A model generated the notes under the pieces. The model made no database searches. It saw nothing but the letters and a program-made list of their open reading frames with translations, and was not told where the DNA came from. This document shows, piece after piece, positions 40,922 to 49,179 of a stretch of DNA of 64,000 nt (position 1 is the first letter of the stretch; every line of letters starts with the position of its first letter). Origin of the DNA: JBCBCP01 sp039817385 (GTDB lineage Bacteria; Pseudomonadota; Alphaproteobacteria; Rhodobacterales; Rhodobacteraceae); NCBI GenBank assembly GCA_039817385.1, contig JBCBVY010000005.1, positions 303,089 through 367,088 on the forward strand, written 5' to 3'. The translations under genes were made by a program, and so were the position numbers.

Positions 40922-41130
40922 GTACCCGAATCAGGAAATATGCATCCGCTGCGCCAGCTTGCGCCCTGCATCGCCGCGGACCAAGATCGGGACAGGATGC
41001 ACAAAAATCCGCGCACCGCCCTGCAAATTGCCGCTTGCACGGGGCCAAGTCTATTCCCGCGGGTGTATAAAAACACTAAGGTGTCTGAACTAAACGCCGC
41101 GAGAAACGACGGCCCGGGAGGACGTGAATT

Positions 41131-41415
41131 ATGATCCGGTCTGAGTTGATCCAGAAGATTGCGGACGAAAATCCCCACCTTTACCAACGGGATGTCGAGC
41201 GGATCGTGAACACCATCTTCGAAGAAGTCGTCACAGCGATGGAAGCCGGCAACCGGGTTGAGCTGCGCGGCTTTGGCGCGTTTTCGGTCAAGAAGCGGGA
41301 TGCCCGCGTGGGCCGCAACCCGCGCACCGGAGAGACTGTTAATGTCGAGGAAAAGCACGTGCCGTTCTTCAAAACGGGCAAGCTGCTCCGCGACCGCCTG
41401 AACGGGAAAGCCTGA
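41131..41415 (+). CDS. ihfB: Integration host factor beta subunit
   Basis: Predicted 94-residue HU/IHF-family DNA-bending protein. ELRGFGAFSVKKRDARVGRNPRTGE is the beta-arm region with the conserved RNPRTG. It pairs with IHF-alpha. A GGGAGGA ribosome-binding site lies 9 bp upstream. Its stop overlaps the next ATG (TGATG), so it is coupled to the LapA-like gene. Confidence 0.95.
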   Translation: MIRSELIQKIADENPHLYQRDVERIVNTIFEEVVTAMEAGNRVELRGFGAFSVKKRDARVGRNPRTGETVNVEEKHVPFFKTGKLLRDRLNGKA

Positions 41416-41765
41416 TGCGTTATATTCGTTACGCTTGTATCGCGCTGTTTGCGATCGCCCTGATCGCCGTTGCGCTCGCCAACCGCGATATGGTCACTCT
41501 GCAACTTCTGCCGACCGAAATTGCCGGTTTCTTTGCCGTCGCGCCGCAAGTGCAGCTGCCGCTTTTTGTGGTGATCTTCGGCGGCATCGTGGGCGGCCTT
41601 GCCCTTGGCATCCTCGGCGAGTGGCTGCGCGAATACACGATCCGCGCAGATGCGGCCAAAAAGGCGCGCGAAGTGCGCCGGCTCGAGCGCGAGATTGCGC
41701 GGCTCAAAGGGGAAAAGCGCAAAGGCAAGGACGAGGTGCTGGCCCTGCTGGACGAGGCCAGCTAA
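41415..41765 (+). CDS. LapA-domain (DUF1049) membrane protein
   Basis: Predicted 116-residue protein with two spans (about 6-22 and 47-68) and a charged cytosolic coiled coil (KKAREVRRLEREIARLKGEKRKG). ALANRDMVTLQLLP after span 1 is the LapA/DUF1049 signature. In E. coli the relatives act in lipopolysaccharide assembly. The position after ihfB is common in Alphaproteobacteria. Confidence 0.85.
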   Translation: MRYIRYACIALFAIALIAVALANRDMVTLQLLPTEIAGFFAVAPQVQLPLFVVIFGGIVGGLALGILGEWLREYTIRADAAKKAREVRRLEREIARLKGEKRKGKDEVLALLDEAS

Positions 41766-41771
41766 GGCGAC

Positions 41772-42419
41772 ATGCCCCGTCCGGTTCAGGTCAAGATCTG
41801 CGGACTGACGCAGCCCGATACGCTGCGCGCGGCGACCGAGGCGGGCGCGGCCTATGTGGGTTTTGTCTTCTTCGCCAAGTCCCCGCGTAATGTCAGTATC
41901 AGCGACGCAGCGCACCTGGCGGCGCTGGTACCTGCGGGTGTGATGAAGGTTGGCCTGATGGTCGATCCATCCAATCAGGATTTGGACGCGATCCTCGCCC
42001 GTGTCCCCCTCGATATGATCCAGCTGCACGGGCACGAGCCGCCCGCGCGGGTCAGCGACGTGCGCGCCCGCACGGGCCTGCCGGTGATGAAGGCGGTCGG
42101 CATCGCGGATGCCGCCGACCTGCCGCAGCTTGATACCTATGCCCGCGTGGCCGATCAGCTCTTGGTTGACGCCAAGCCGCCAGCCTCTGGCGAGCTGCCA
42201 GGCGGCAACGGGCTCAGCTTTGACTGGCGGCTGATTGCGGGGCGCCGCTGGCCGGTGCCGTGGATGCTGGCGGGCGGTTTGACGCCGGACAACGTGGCGG
42301 AGGCGGTGCAGATGACAGGCGCGCCGGCGGTCGATGTCAGCTCGGGCGTGGAACGCGCGCCGGGGGTGAAGGACGCGGGCCGGATTGCGGATTTTCTGAA
42401 GGCGTCAACGGAACATTAA
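41772..42419 (+). CDS. trpF: Phosphoribosylanthranilate isomerase TrpF
   Basis: Predicted 215-residue TIM-barrel enzyme. KICGLTQPDTLRAA holds the catalytic Cys, IQLHGHE the substrate region, LVDAKPPASGELPGGNGLSFDW the catalytic Asp, and MLAGGLTPDNVAEAV the phosphate loop. It isomerises PRA to CdRP in tryptophan synthesis. It stands upstream of a 76-residue unknown and trpB; trpA is 16 kb away. Confidence 0.95.
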   Translation: MPRPVQVKICGLTQPDTLRAATEAGAAYVGFVFFAKSPRNVSISDAAHLAALVPAGVMKVGLMVDPSNQDLDAILARVPLDMIQLHGHEPPARVSDVRARTGLPVMKAVGIADAADLPQLDTYARVADQLLVDAKPPASGELPGGNGLSFDWRLIAGRRWPVPWMLAGGLTPDNVAEAVQMTGAPAVDVSSGVERAPGVKDAGRIADFLKASTEH

Positions 42420-42442
42420 CCAAGGCGGGGCAGGGTAAAGGC

Positions 42443-42673
42443 ATGCAACAGCGTCCCGACTATCTGCACCCGCAAGTTTGGCTCGATCAGGTCTTCAGTG
42501 CCAAGTCCGCGATGTCTGGCGGGGTTGTGCGCCGAAGGGTCCGCGATGTCGAAGAATTGGTTGGCCGCCCGCTGTTCCGCGAGGAACTGAGAAAGCGCGG
42601 CTACCGGGCGGTGGAGAACAACGGCCATTTCGTCATCTTCTGCAACCGCGCGCCAATCCGGCTGCTGGAGTGA
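42443..42673 (+). CDS. Conserved-looking small protein between trpF and trpB
   Basis: Predicted 76-residue basic protein. It contains VFSAKSAMSGGVVRRRVRDVEELVGRPLFREELRKRGYRAVENNGHFVIFCN, which reads as a helix followed by a two-strand hairpin. No family is recognised. Codon usage matches neighbours. It lies 23 bp after trpF, and three palindromes follow it. A nucleic-acid-binding role is possible from the Arg-rich segment but is not supported further. Confidence 0.65.
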   Translation: MQQRPDYLHPQVWLDQVFSAKSAMSGGVVRRRVRDVEELVGRPLFREELRKRGYRAVENNGHFVIFCNRAPIRLLE

Positions 42674-42675
42674 TT

Positions 42676-42743
42676 AAATCTTGAAGATTTGACCCCCTTC
42701 GATCCTTGAAGGATCGATCCGTGGGCAATCCTTCAAGGATTGC
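42676..42743. repeat. Three consecutive perfect palindromes upstream of trpB
   Basis: AAATCTTGAAGATTT (42676-42690), CGATCCTTGAAGGATCG (42700-42716) and GCAATCCTTCAAGGATTGC (42725-42743) are perfect odd-length palindromes, each centred on a single G or C. The latter two match the pair at 15959-16003. They lie between the 76-residue gene and trpB. Confidence 0.8.
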
Positions 42744-42798
42744 TTTACCCTCCCGTGGCGCAGCGCTACACCATGTCGACCCTAGGGAGTGCGCTGCG

Positions 42799-44043
42799 AT
42801 GAACGACCTTTTTAATTCCTTCATGACAGGCCCGGACGACAAGGGCCGTTTCGGCAAGTTCGGGGGCCGGTTCGTCTCCGAAACCCTGATGCCGCTGATC
42901 CTCAGCCTCGAGGAAGAGTATGAGGCGGCCAAAACGGACGACAGTTTCTGGGCGGAGATGAACGATCTGTGGACCCATTATGTGGGCCGGCCCAGCCCAC
43001 TTTATTTCGCGGAGCGTCTGACCGCGCATCTTGGCGGTGCCAAGATTTACATGAAGCGCGATGAGCTGAACCACACCGGGGCGCACAAGATCAACAACGT
43101 GCTTGGCCAGATTATCCTCGCGCGCCGCATGGGCAAGACCCGCATCATCGCGGAGACCGGCGCAGGCCAGCACGGTGTGGCGACAGCCACGGTCTGCGCC
43201 AAATTCGGGTTGAAATGCGTGGTTTACATGGGCGCCCACGACGTGGAACGGCAAGCGCCCAACGTCTTCCGAATGAAGCTGCTCGGTGCGGAGGTGATTC
43301 CGGTGACGTCCGGCCGGGGCACGCTGAAGGACGCGATGAACGATGCGCTGCGCGACTGGGTGACCAATGTCCGCGACACGTTCTACTGCATCGGCACCGT
43401 CGCCGGCCCGCACCCCTATCCCGCTATGGTGCGCGATTTCCAGTCGATCATCGGCAAGGAAGTGCGCGCGCAGATGACCGCCGCCGAGGGCCGCTTCCCG
43501 GACACGCTTATCGCCGCGATCGGGGGCGGGTCGAACGCGATGGGCCTGTTCTATCCCTTCCTTGATGACAACGACGTGGCGATCATCGGGGTTGAGGCGG
43601 GCGGCAAAGGCGTGACTGCCAAGATGGAGCATTGCGCGTCCCTGACCGGCGGGCGCCCCGGCGTGCTGCACGGCAACCGAACCTACCTGCTGCAAGACGA
43701 CGATGGCCAAATCCTCGAAGGCTTTTCGATCTCAGCTGGGCTCGACTATCCCGGCATCGGCCCCGAACATGCCTGGCTGCACGATATCGGGCGCGCGAAA
43801 TATGTGTCCATCACCGATGTCGAGGCGCTGGAGGCGTTTCAGCTTTGCTGCACCCTTGAAGGCATTATCCCCGCGCTTGAGCCCAGCCACGCGCTCGCCC
43901 ACGTCATGAAAATCGCGCCCGACCTGCCCAAGGATCACATCATCTGCATGAACATGTGCGGCCGGGGCGACAAGGACATCTTTACGGTGGCCCGCCATCT
44001 GGGCTTTGACATGTCGGGCCCTGAAGGCCGGAATGTGGAGTAG
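42799..44043 (+). CDS. trpB: Tryptophan synthase beta chain TrpB
   Basis: Predicted 414-residue PLP enzyme. The Schiff-base Lys lies in ELNHTGAHKINN, the phosphate loop in IGGGSNAMG, and GAHDVERQAPNVFRMKLLGAEV is typical of TrpB1. It makes tryptophan from indole and serine with TrpA. The ATG at 42799 gives the normal N-terminus; the longer frame crosses the palindromes. Confidence 0.97.
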   Translation: MNDLFNSFMTGPDDKGRFGKFGGRFVSETLMPLILSLEEEYEAAKTDDSFWAEMNDLWTHYVGRPSPLYFAERLTAHLGGAKIYMKRDELNHTGAHKINNVLGQIILARRMGKTRIIAETGAGQHGVATATVCAKFGLKCVVYMGAHDVERQAPNVFRMKLLGAEVIPVTSGRGTLKDAMNDALRDWVTNVRDTFYCIGTVAGPHPYPAMVRDFQSIIGKEVRAQMTAAEGRFPDTLIAAIGGGSNAMGLFYPFLDDNDVAIIGVEAGGKGVTAKMEHCASLTGGRPGVLHGNRTYLLQDDDGQILEGFSISAGLDYPGIGPEHAWLHDIGRAKYVSITDVEALEAFQLCCTLEGIIPALEPSHALAHVMKIAPDLPKDHIICMNMCGRGDKDIFTVARHLGFDMSGPEGRNVE

Positions 44044-44499
44044 CGCGCGGCGTCCTTTGATCCTGCGCCACGCGTTCGGGGGCTGACCCCGGCACACACC
44101 CCGCGGGTCAGCGCGCCAGGCGCTGCACCGCGACGGTATTTTCCGTCTTGGTCTTGAAGGCGCTGGCCGCGCGCGCAGCATTTGTGACGAGACATTGACG
44201 CGCCCGCGCAACAGGTCCGGTGCCGTGCGCAAGCTTTGAACCTCCTCTTTCAGCGCGCCCGGACTTGCGGCCGTTCGGGGCCGCGCTTGGCGCGGGGCAG
44301 GGCCGTCAGGGCCTCAGCCTTTCCGCGGCGCGCCTCCTGCGCGCCGCCCCCTAAACCAAAGGTCTAGTGCCGTCATACGCACCGCCTAGAGCACCCGGAT
44401 AAACCGCAGTCCAATCGACCTGTCCAAAGTGCCGCGCTTTGTGTTGGCGTGCAGCGCGGCATTCCGCGGCGCTCATCAGCAACAGCAAAAGGACATGAC
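44044..44499. other. Gene-free stretch after trpB
   Basis: About 455 bp with no convincing gene on either strand. It holds several short GC-rich inverted repeats, such as GGCGCGCC-like runs around 44326-44345, but no clear terminator or promoter. Part of it may be decayed coding sequence. Confidence 0.5.
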
Positions 44500-44763
44500 A
44501 TGAAACGCACAACGATTGCCATCACCCTTGCCATCCTTACCGGCACGGCCGCTTTCGCGGACACCGACGACGACCGCACGGCCTATTTTGGCGCGCTGGG
44601 ATGGTCCAGCAGCAGCGCCTCCACCGGCTGGAGCATCGCAGACCTCTGGGACGGTGATGACCGGGATTATGACTACCGCGACGACGACGATTACGCCGAC
44701 TATGATGATCGTGACGACGACCGGGATGACGGCTACGGTGACGATGGCGGCGACGACGATTGA
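44500..44763 (+). CDS. Exported Asp-rich small protein
   Basis: Predicted 87-residue protein. Signal peptide TTIAITLAILTGTAAFA is followed by a 30-residue stretch with AYFGALGWSSSSASTGWSIADLWDGD and then a tail of about 40 residues made almost wholly of Asp with Arg, Tyr and Gly. The tail might bind divalent cations or mediate contacts with a basic partner. No family is recognised. It lies 62 bp upstream of a second exported protein with an Asp/Gly tail, with AAAAGGA in front of its start. Confidence 0.75.
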   Translation: MKRTTIAITLAILTGTAAFADTDDDRTAYFGALGWSSSSASTGWSIADLWDGDDRDYDYRDDDDYADYDDRDDDRDDGYGDDGGDDD

Positions 44764-44825
44764 TCACCGCGCAAAACCTGGGGAGGGGGCGCGCGTGCCG
44801 CCTCCCCTTGGCCGAAAGGATCAGG

Positions 44826-45188
44826 ATGAAACACGCCTTGCTCAGCCTTTTGACCGGCCTGTTCCTCGTGCTGGCAGGTGCCGCCTTTGCCGGCCCTGTC
44901 GAAGACAGGATCGTACGCCAGCTGCGCAATCAGGGGTTCACCCAGATCGAGGTGAGCCGCACCTGGCTGGGCCGGTCGCGCATCCTTGCCACGGGCCCGC
45001 GGATCGAACGTGAGATCGTGGTGAACCCTGTCACCGGAGAAATCCTGCGTGATTTCTGGACCGATGCGCCCGGTGGCGGCGGTGGGGGGCTGCTCAGCTC
45101 TGGCGATCGGGACACCGATGATGGTGACGGCGATGACGGGGACGGGGACGGCGATGATGGCGACGGCGACGGAGACGGCGATGACTGA
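44826..45188 (+). CDS. Exported PepSY-like protein with Gly/Asp-rich tail
   Basis: Predicted 120-residue protein. Signal peptide ALLSLLTGLFLVLAGAAFA; then a PepSY-like unit, DRIVRQLRNQGFTQIEVSRTWLGRSRILATGPRIEREIVVNPVTGEILRD; then GGGGGG and a low-complexity D-G-D tail of about 30 residues. PepSY domains often inhibit proteases or sense peptides in the envelope. The tail ends inside the next gene: the stop overlaps the LuxR-type gene by 8 bp, so the two are coupled. Confidence 0.8.
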   Translation: MKHALLSLLTGLFLVLAGAAFAGPVEDRIVRQLRNQGFTQIEVSRTWLGRSRILATGPRIEREIVVNPVTGEILRDFWTDAPGGGGGGLLSSGDRDTDDGDGDDGDGDGDDGDGDGDGDD

Positions 45189-45708
45189 TGTCCGCCGCCC
45201 CGATGTCTCCCGCCGCTGGGTGCTTGCGGGGTTGATCCTGTTGCAAGCGGTCTGTGCGGCGCTTTTCACGCTTGAGGTCTCTGTCGCGCTGATTGGGGTA
45301 TCGGTCTTGCCGCTCGACTGGCGCCTGCATGAGGCGATCGAGATCGGCGCGGCGCTTGGCCTTGTCCTTGGTGTGGCGGTCACCGCGGTGCTGCTGCGCA
45401 CCACCCAGCGCCGCGCGGATCATGTGGAAAGCCAGCTGCGCGCCGCCTCCGGCGCGTTCATGGAACTGCTCGAAGACCGCTTTACCGAATGGGGCCTGAC
45501 CCCGGCGGAGCGGGACGTGGCGCTCTTTGCGCTCAAGGGCCTGTCAACGCAGGACATCGCAAGTGTCCGCGACACCTCCGAAGGGACGGTGAAGGCCCAG
45601 ACAAACTCGATTTACCGCAAGGCAGGCGTGTCGGGCCGGACGCAGCTGCTGAGCCTTTTTATCGAAGACCTGATGGGCGGCCCCCTGCCGCGGAGCGGAT
45701 TGGCTTAG
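45181..45708 (+). CDS. Membrane-anchored LuxR-type HTH regulator
   Basis: Predicted 175-residue protein. Two spans, about residues 13-32 and 52-74, are separated by a short loop. After a coiled linker comes a LuxR-type DNA-binding domain at about 104-160, with LTPAERDVALFALKGLSTQDIASVRDTSEGTVKAQTNSIYRKAGVSGRTQL. There is no receiver or ligand domain, so the signal probably comes through the spans. Its start lies within the PepSY-like gene. It likely responds to, or controls, the two acidic secreted proteins. Confidence 0.85.
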   Translation: MTDVRRPDVSRRWVLAGLILLQAVCAALFTLEVSVALIGVSVLPLDWRLHEAIEIGAALGLVLGVAVTAVLLRTTQRRADHVESQLRAASGAFMELLEDRFTEWGLTPAERDVALFALKGLSTQDIASVRDTSEGTVKAQTNSIYRKAGVSGRTQLLSLFIEDLMGGPLPRSGLA

Positions 45709-46073
45709 GCCGCGTGGGCCTCCAGCACCTCCAGCGGCACGATCTCAAGCGCGCGGCGGTGGGTGGCGCCGAGTGACACTTTCGGTGCGCAGCCCTCCTC
45801 GTGCGCTTGCAGGAACCGCGACGCGCAGAGGCACCAGCGGTCGCCGGGCCTGAGGCCTGTAAACCGGTATTCGGGCCGCGGAGTGGAAAGATCGTTGCCC
45901 ACATATTTGGAAAAGGCGAGGAACTCTTCCGTCATCACCGCGCACACCGTGTGGCTGCCCTGATCGGCGGCGCAGGTGTTGCAATGCCCGTCGCGGAAAA
46001 AGCCCGTGACCGGGTCCATACCGCACATCTCCAAAGCCCCGCCGAGGACATTTACGCTTTCATCAGCTTCCAC
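45705..46073 (-). CDS. DUF2237 family protein
   Basis: Predicted 122-residue cytosolic protein. Family motifs NVLGGALEMCGMDPVTGFFRDGHCNT, HTVCAVMTEEFLAFSKYVGNDLSTP and GDRWCLCASRF hold several conserved Cys. Function is unknown. Its first codons overlap the 3' end of the serine hydrolase gene by 11 bp, so the pair may be one transcript. It converges on the LuxR-type gene with a 4-bp overlap. Confidence 0.9.
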   Translation of the reverse strand: MEADESVNVLGGALEMCGMDPVTGFFRDGHCNTCAADQGSHTVCAVMTEEFLAFSKYVGNDLSTPRPEYRFTGLRPGDRWCLCASRFLQAHEEGCAPKVSLGATHRRALEIVPLEVLEAHAA

Positions 46074-47241
46074 TCATCGCCTCCACCTTGCCCGTGATCT
46101 GCCGCAGCATGTCGATGTTCTGGTCATGCGCGCCGGGGTCCCGAAACTGCCGGTCCGCCGCCGTGACCACGATCACTACACCTGCCGAGCGATCAAGATA
46201 GAGGTACTGCCCGTAAATTCCACGCCCCAGCACCTCGTCCCCTGGTGCGGCGCCCACGGGGATCCACCACTGATAGCCGTAGCCGATCTGGCCTTCCCGC
46301 GTTTTGGCCGAAGGCAGGATCGATGCCTCGATCCAGCTCGTAGGCACCACCTGCGTCCCGTTCCATTCACCGCCCTGCAGGATCATCTGGCCAAAACGGG
46401 CATAGTCCCGGCTGCTCAGGTTCAGCCCGCCCAGCACAAAGGCGGTGCCGACACCATCCGTCAGATAGTAAGGCGTCTGCTCAAGACCCAGCGGCGCCAT
46501 GATCCGCTCACCCATCAGGCTGGCAATATCGCGCCCCGTCGCGCCGCGGATCACCATGCCGACCACATGGGTGTCGATGGAGGTGTATTTCCACTGCGCC
46601 CCCGGCGCCGCGAAGGTCTCTGTCAGGCCCGCGGCGAACGCGTCCATCTCACCGCCCAAGGCAATGATGCGCCCCATCCGGTTAATATCGGAGGATTGGT
46701 CGAGGTAATCCTCGTTGAAGGTCACGCCCGATTCCATTTGCAGCACGTCCAGAACCGTCGCGCCGTCATAGGCGCCGCCCGCCAGCGCGGGGGCGTATTG
46801 GGTGACCGGGGCATCAAGGTCGATCTTGCCCTCGGCCACGACGGTGCCAAAGAGGGCCGACAGGTACGATTTCGCGATGGACCAGCTGATCCGCCGGTCA
46901 TCCGGCCCGGTGCCCTGGTAGTAGTCCTCGAACACCAGCGCGCCGTGCTTCAGGACCACAACGGAGGTGATGCTGCGGTCTTCCAGCCAGCCCGGGAAGG
47001 CGTCCGGCATGGTCAGGGCGGCCCCTTGGGGCAGGGCGGAGACCGGCCCATCCCCGCGCGCCACGTCGCGGGTCAGGAAGGCGGCGTTCATGCCCGAAAA
47101 ATTGCCGACGATGCGCGCCTCGTCAAAGAGCGTCTGAACGGCCCAGAGGCGCGCAATCTCTTCGCGTTTCCAGATGCCAATGGCCACCGCCGCCAACACG
47201 GCCGCCAGCGCGATCCGGCCCACCCATTTCAATAACGTCAT
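46063..47241 (-). CDS. Serine hydrolase of beta-lactamase/penicillin-binding fold
   Basis: Predicted 392-residue protein. A single N-terminal span (WVGRIALAAVLAAVAIGIW) anchors it, with the domain outside. SxxK is in ISWSIAKSYL; the tyrosine motif is likely WKYTSIDTH, and a late GYGYQWW helps define class C-like hydrolases (Beta-lactamase family). Typical roles are D-amino-acid peptide or ester hydrolysis. Nothing indicates antibiotic resistance. It is upstream of the DUF2237 gene. Confidence 0.88.
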   Translation of the reverse strand: MTLLKWVGRIALAAVLAAVAIGIWKREEIARLWAVQTLFDEARIVGNFSGMNAAFLTRDVARGDGPVSALPQGAALTMPDAFPGWLEDRSITSVVVLKHGALVFEDYYQGTGPDDRRISWSIAKSYLSALFGTVVAEGKIDLDAPVTQYAPALAGGAYDGATVLDVLQMESGVTFNEDYLDQSSDINRMGRIIALGGEMDAFAAGLTETFAAPGAQWKYTSIDTHVVGMVIRGATGRDIASLMGERIMAPLGLEQTPYYLTDGVGTAFVLGGLNLSSRDYARFGQMILQGGEWNGTQVVPTSWIEASILPSAKTREGQIGYGYQWWIPVGAAPGDEVLGRGIYGQYLYLDRSAGVVIVVTAADRQFRDPGAHDQNIDMLRQITGKVEAMSGS

Positions 47242-47293
47242 GCCGCGTCCTCCCTGCGCTCAGCAGGCCACGGCGCAGCGCAGGGCGCAAGGC

Positions 47294-48331
47294 TCATGGG
47301 CCTGTCCAGCGCACCCAGCGGCCGTGGAAATCGATACGGCCCAGGTGGAACGTCGCGTCACCCGGCCACAGGCGCAGGATCAGGGCCGCACCAACGCCGC
47401 CCGTGGTGTCGCCATCGGTCTCCATGCTCATCCATGCCAGCGGGCTGTCCTTGGTGGCTTTCGCGCCCGCCGCCTCGATCAGCGCCTGACCGCGCGCCTG
47501 CGCGGCGGCGGGGAAGTATTGCCAGGCCACCGTGTGCTGGATCAGGTGCATGTGCCCCTCAGGCACCTCGGCCAGCCGCCGCTCGAGCCAGTCGATGGCG
47601 TCGCCTTCGCCTACACGGGTGTCCTGCACCGCGGCCGCGGCGCGGGTGCGGGCCATGCGCTCGGTCTGGTCGGGCCACAGATAGGCCATCATCCGGGTCA
47701 GATCGTGCGGGTCCGAGGGATCCAGCGGGGCCAGATCGACCCCGGCGCGGGCCACAACGCGCGGGGCGGGGCCTTCGGGCGCGGGGCCCTCCCACTCCGG
47801 CGCCAGCGTGATCATAGGGGTCTCTGGGCCAAGCGTCACCCCGCCGGCCTGCAGCGCAAAGCGGTCCCAGTGCAGGTTCAGACCGCCCGATGCGCCCAGC
47901 TCGCTCAGCACGATGGGCACGTCCATCTGCGCGGCTGCCACCCGCGCCATCGCGATCAGCGCTGTGCTGCGGCGCACCTCGTTGGTTTGCGGATGGGTCT
48001 GGACAAAGCGCAGGATCGCCTCCTCATGCGCGGCCAGCGCGTGGGCCAGCGCCGCGCGAAACGCCGCTTCCTCCGCCTCATGCGGGGGGTAGACGGCGGT
48101 CAGGGCAGGCTCCGCCCCCGTCAGCACCAGCGCGTGCAGCGCCCCGGCAAGGCGCAGGGGCAGGGACTGGCCCGCTGGCCCCACATCGCCGGTATAGCGC
48201 GCGAAATCGCGGCCCAGCGCGGTGGTGTTGTCCCACCCATCGGCAAGCGCGGTCAGAAGCCGTCCGGTAAAGGGCGAGCCCATCGCGGTGCAGGTCGCGG
48301 CCTGCTGGCGGAAAGCGTGATCAAGGCTCAT
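47294..48331 (-). CDS. DUF2332 family protein
   Basis: Predicted 345-residue cytosolic protein. Family segments include FRQQAATCTAMGSPFTGRLLTALAD at the start, QTNEVRRSTALIAMARVAA, and VLSELGASGGLNLHWDRFA. The E-x-G-x-S-x-G-L-N pattern resembles a SAM-binding or acyl-chain site, but function is not known. It overlaps pth by 4 bp (ATGA), so it is the second gene of that transcript. Confidence 0.88.
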   Translation of the reverse strand: MSLDHAFRQQAATCTAMGSPFTGRLLTALADGWDNTTALGRDFARYTGDVGPAGQSLPLRLAGALHALVLTGAEPALTAVYPPHEAEEAAFRAALAHALAAHEEAILRFVQTHPQTNEVRRSTALIAMARVAAAQMDVPIVLSELGASGGLNLHWDRFALQAGGVTLGPETPMITLAPEWEGPAPEGPAPRVVARAGVDLAPLDPSDPHDLTRMMAYLWPDQTERMARTRAAAAVQDTRVGEGDAIDWLERRLAEVPEGHMHLIQHTVAWQYFPAAAQARGQALIEAAGAKATKDSPLAWMSMETDGDTTGGVGAALILRLWPGDATFHLGRIDFHGRWVRWTGP

Positions 48332-48999
48332 CTGAACTTATCCAACAGGCGTTGCATTGGGGATTTCGGGGCGTCCGGCTCTGGCTCTGCCGTAGGCGTC
48401 GAGGCTTTCTCCGATGGCTTGGAGGACCGCGGCGGCGCGCTGCGCAGGGCAACCGCGTTCATGAACCGGCCCCCGTCGCCGCGCACCAGGTGCTCCGCCC
48501 CGTCCGAGACGCCGCGCAGCACATCGTCCAGCCAGTCTTGCTCGGCCTTGGCAAAATCGCGCAGCACATATCCCGGCACTGCGTCCTTGTGGCCCGGATG
48601 GCCCACGCCCAGCCGCACACGGGCATAATCCGGCCCCATATGCGCGTGGATCGACCGCAACCCGTTATGGCCCGCATGGCCCCCGCCCACCTTCCAGCGG
48701 ACCTTGCCCGGGGCCAGATCAATTTCGTCATGCAGAACGATCACGTCCGCCGCCTCCACCTTGTAGAACTGCGCGGCGGCCTTCACCGACTGGCCGGAAT
48801 TGTTCATGTAGGTTTCTGGCTTCAGCAGCACGGCCCGGTCCGCGCCAAAGCGCGCCTCCGCCAGCACGCCCTGAAACTTCGACCGCCACGGGCCAAAGCC
48901 ATGATCCGCCGCGATCCGGTCCAACGCCATGAACCCGATATTGTGCCGGTTGCCCGCGTATTTCGGCCCCGGATTGCCGAGGCCCACGATCAAGCGCAT
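48328..48999 (-). CDS. pth: Peptidyl-tRNA hydrolase Pth
   Basis: Predicted 223-residue enzyme. GLGNPGPKYAGNRHNIGFMALD carries the catalytic His; KPETYMNNSG, HDEIDLAPGKVRWKVGGGHAGHNGLRSI and FAKAEQDWLDDV are conserved. It recycles stalled peptidyl-tRNA. The tail of about 35 residues is Pro/Ser-rich. The ATG at 48999 begins the conserved domain; a start at 49020 is possible. rplY usually sits next to pth, but here a VPLPA-CTERM gene lies between. Confidence 0.95.
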   Translation of the reverse strand: MRLIVGLGNPGPKYAGNRHNIGFMALDRIAADHGFGPWRSKFQGVLAEARFGADRAVLLKPETYMNNSGQSVKAAAQFYKVEAADVIVLHDEIDLAPGKVRWKVGGGHAGHNGLRSIHAHMGPDYARVRLGVGHPGHKDAVPGYVLRDFAKAEQDWLDDVLRGVSDGAEHLVRGDGGRFMNAVALRSAPPRSSKPSEKASTPTAEPEPDAPKSPMQRLLDKFR

Positions 49000-49179
49000 G
49001 ACAGACCCCTCGCTCTGCATCGCCTCCGTCTTACCAAGTCAAAGCCCCAGCCGGAACCCGCGGCTCCTGCATACGGTGAAAATAGGGACCTGAACGGTGA
49101 AAAATGAAAGAATTTCTTGATTTGCCAAACAAAGCCCTGCACGTTTAGCCAATTATCTCTTTTTTTATAGGACGGAGTA

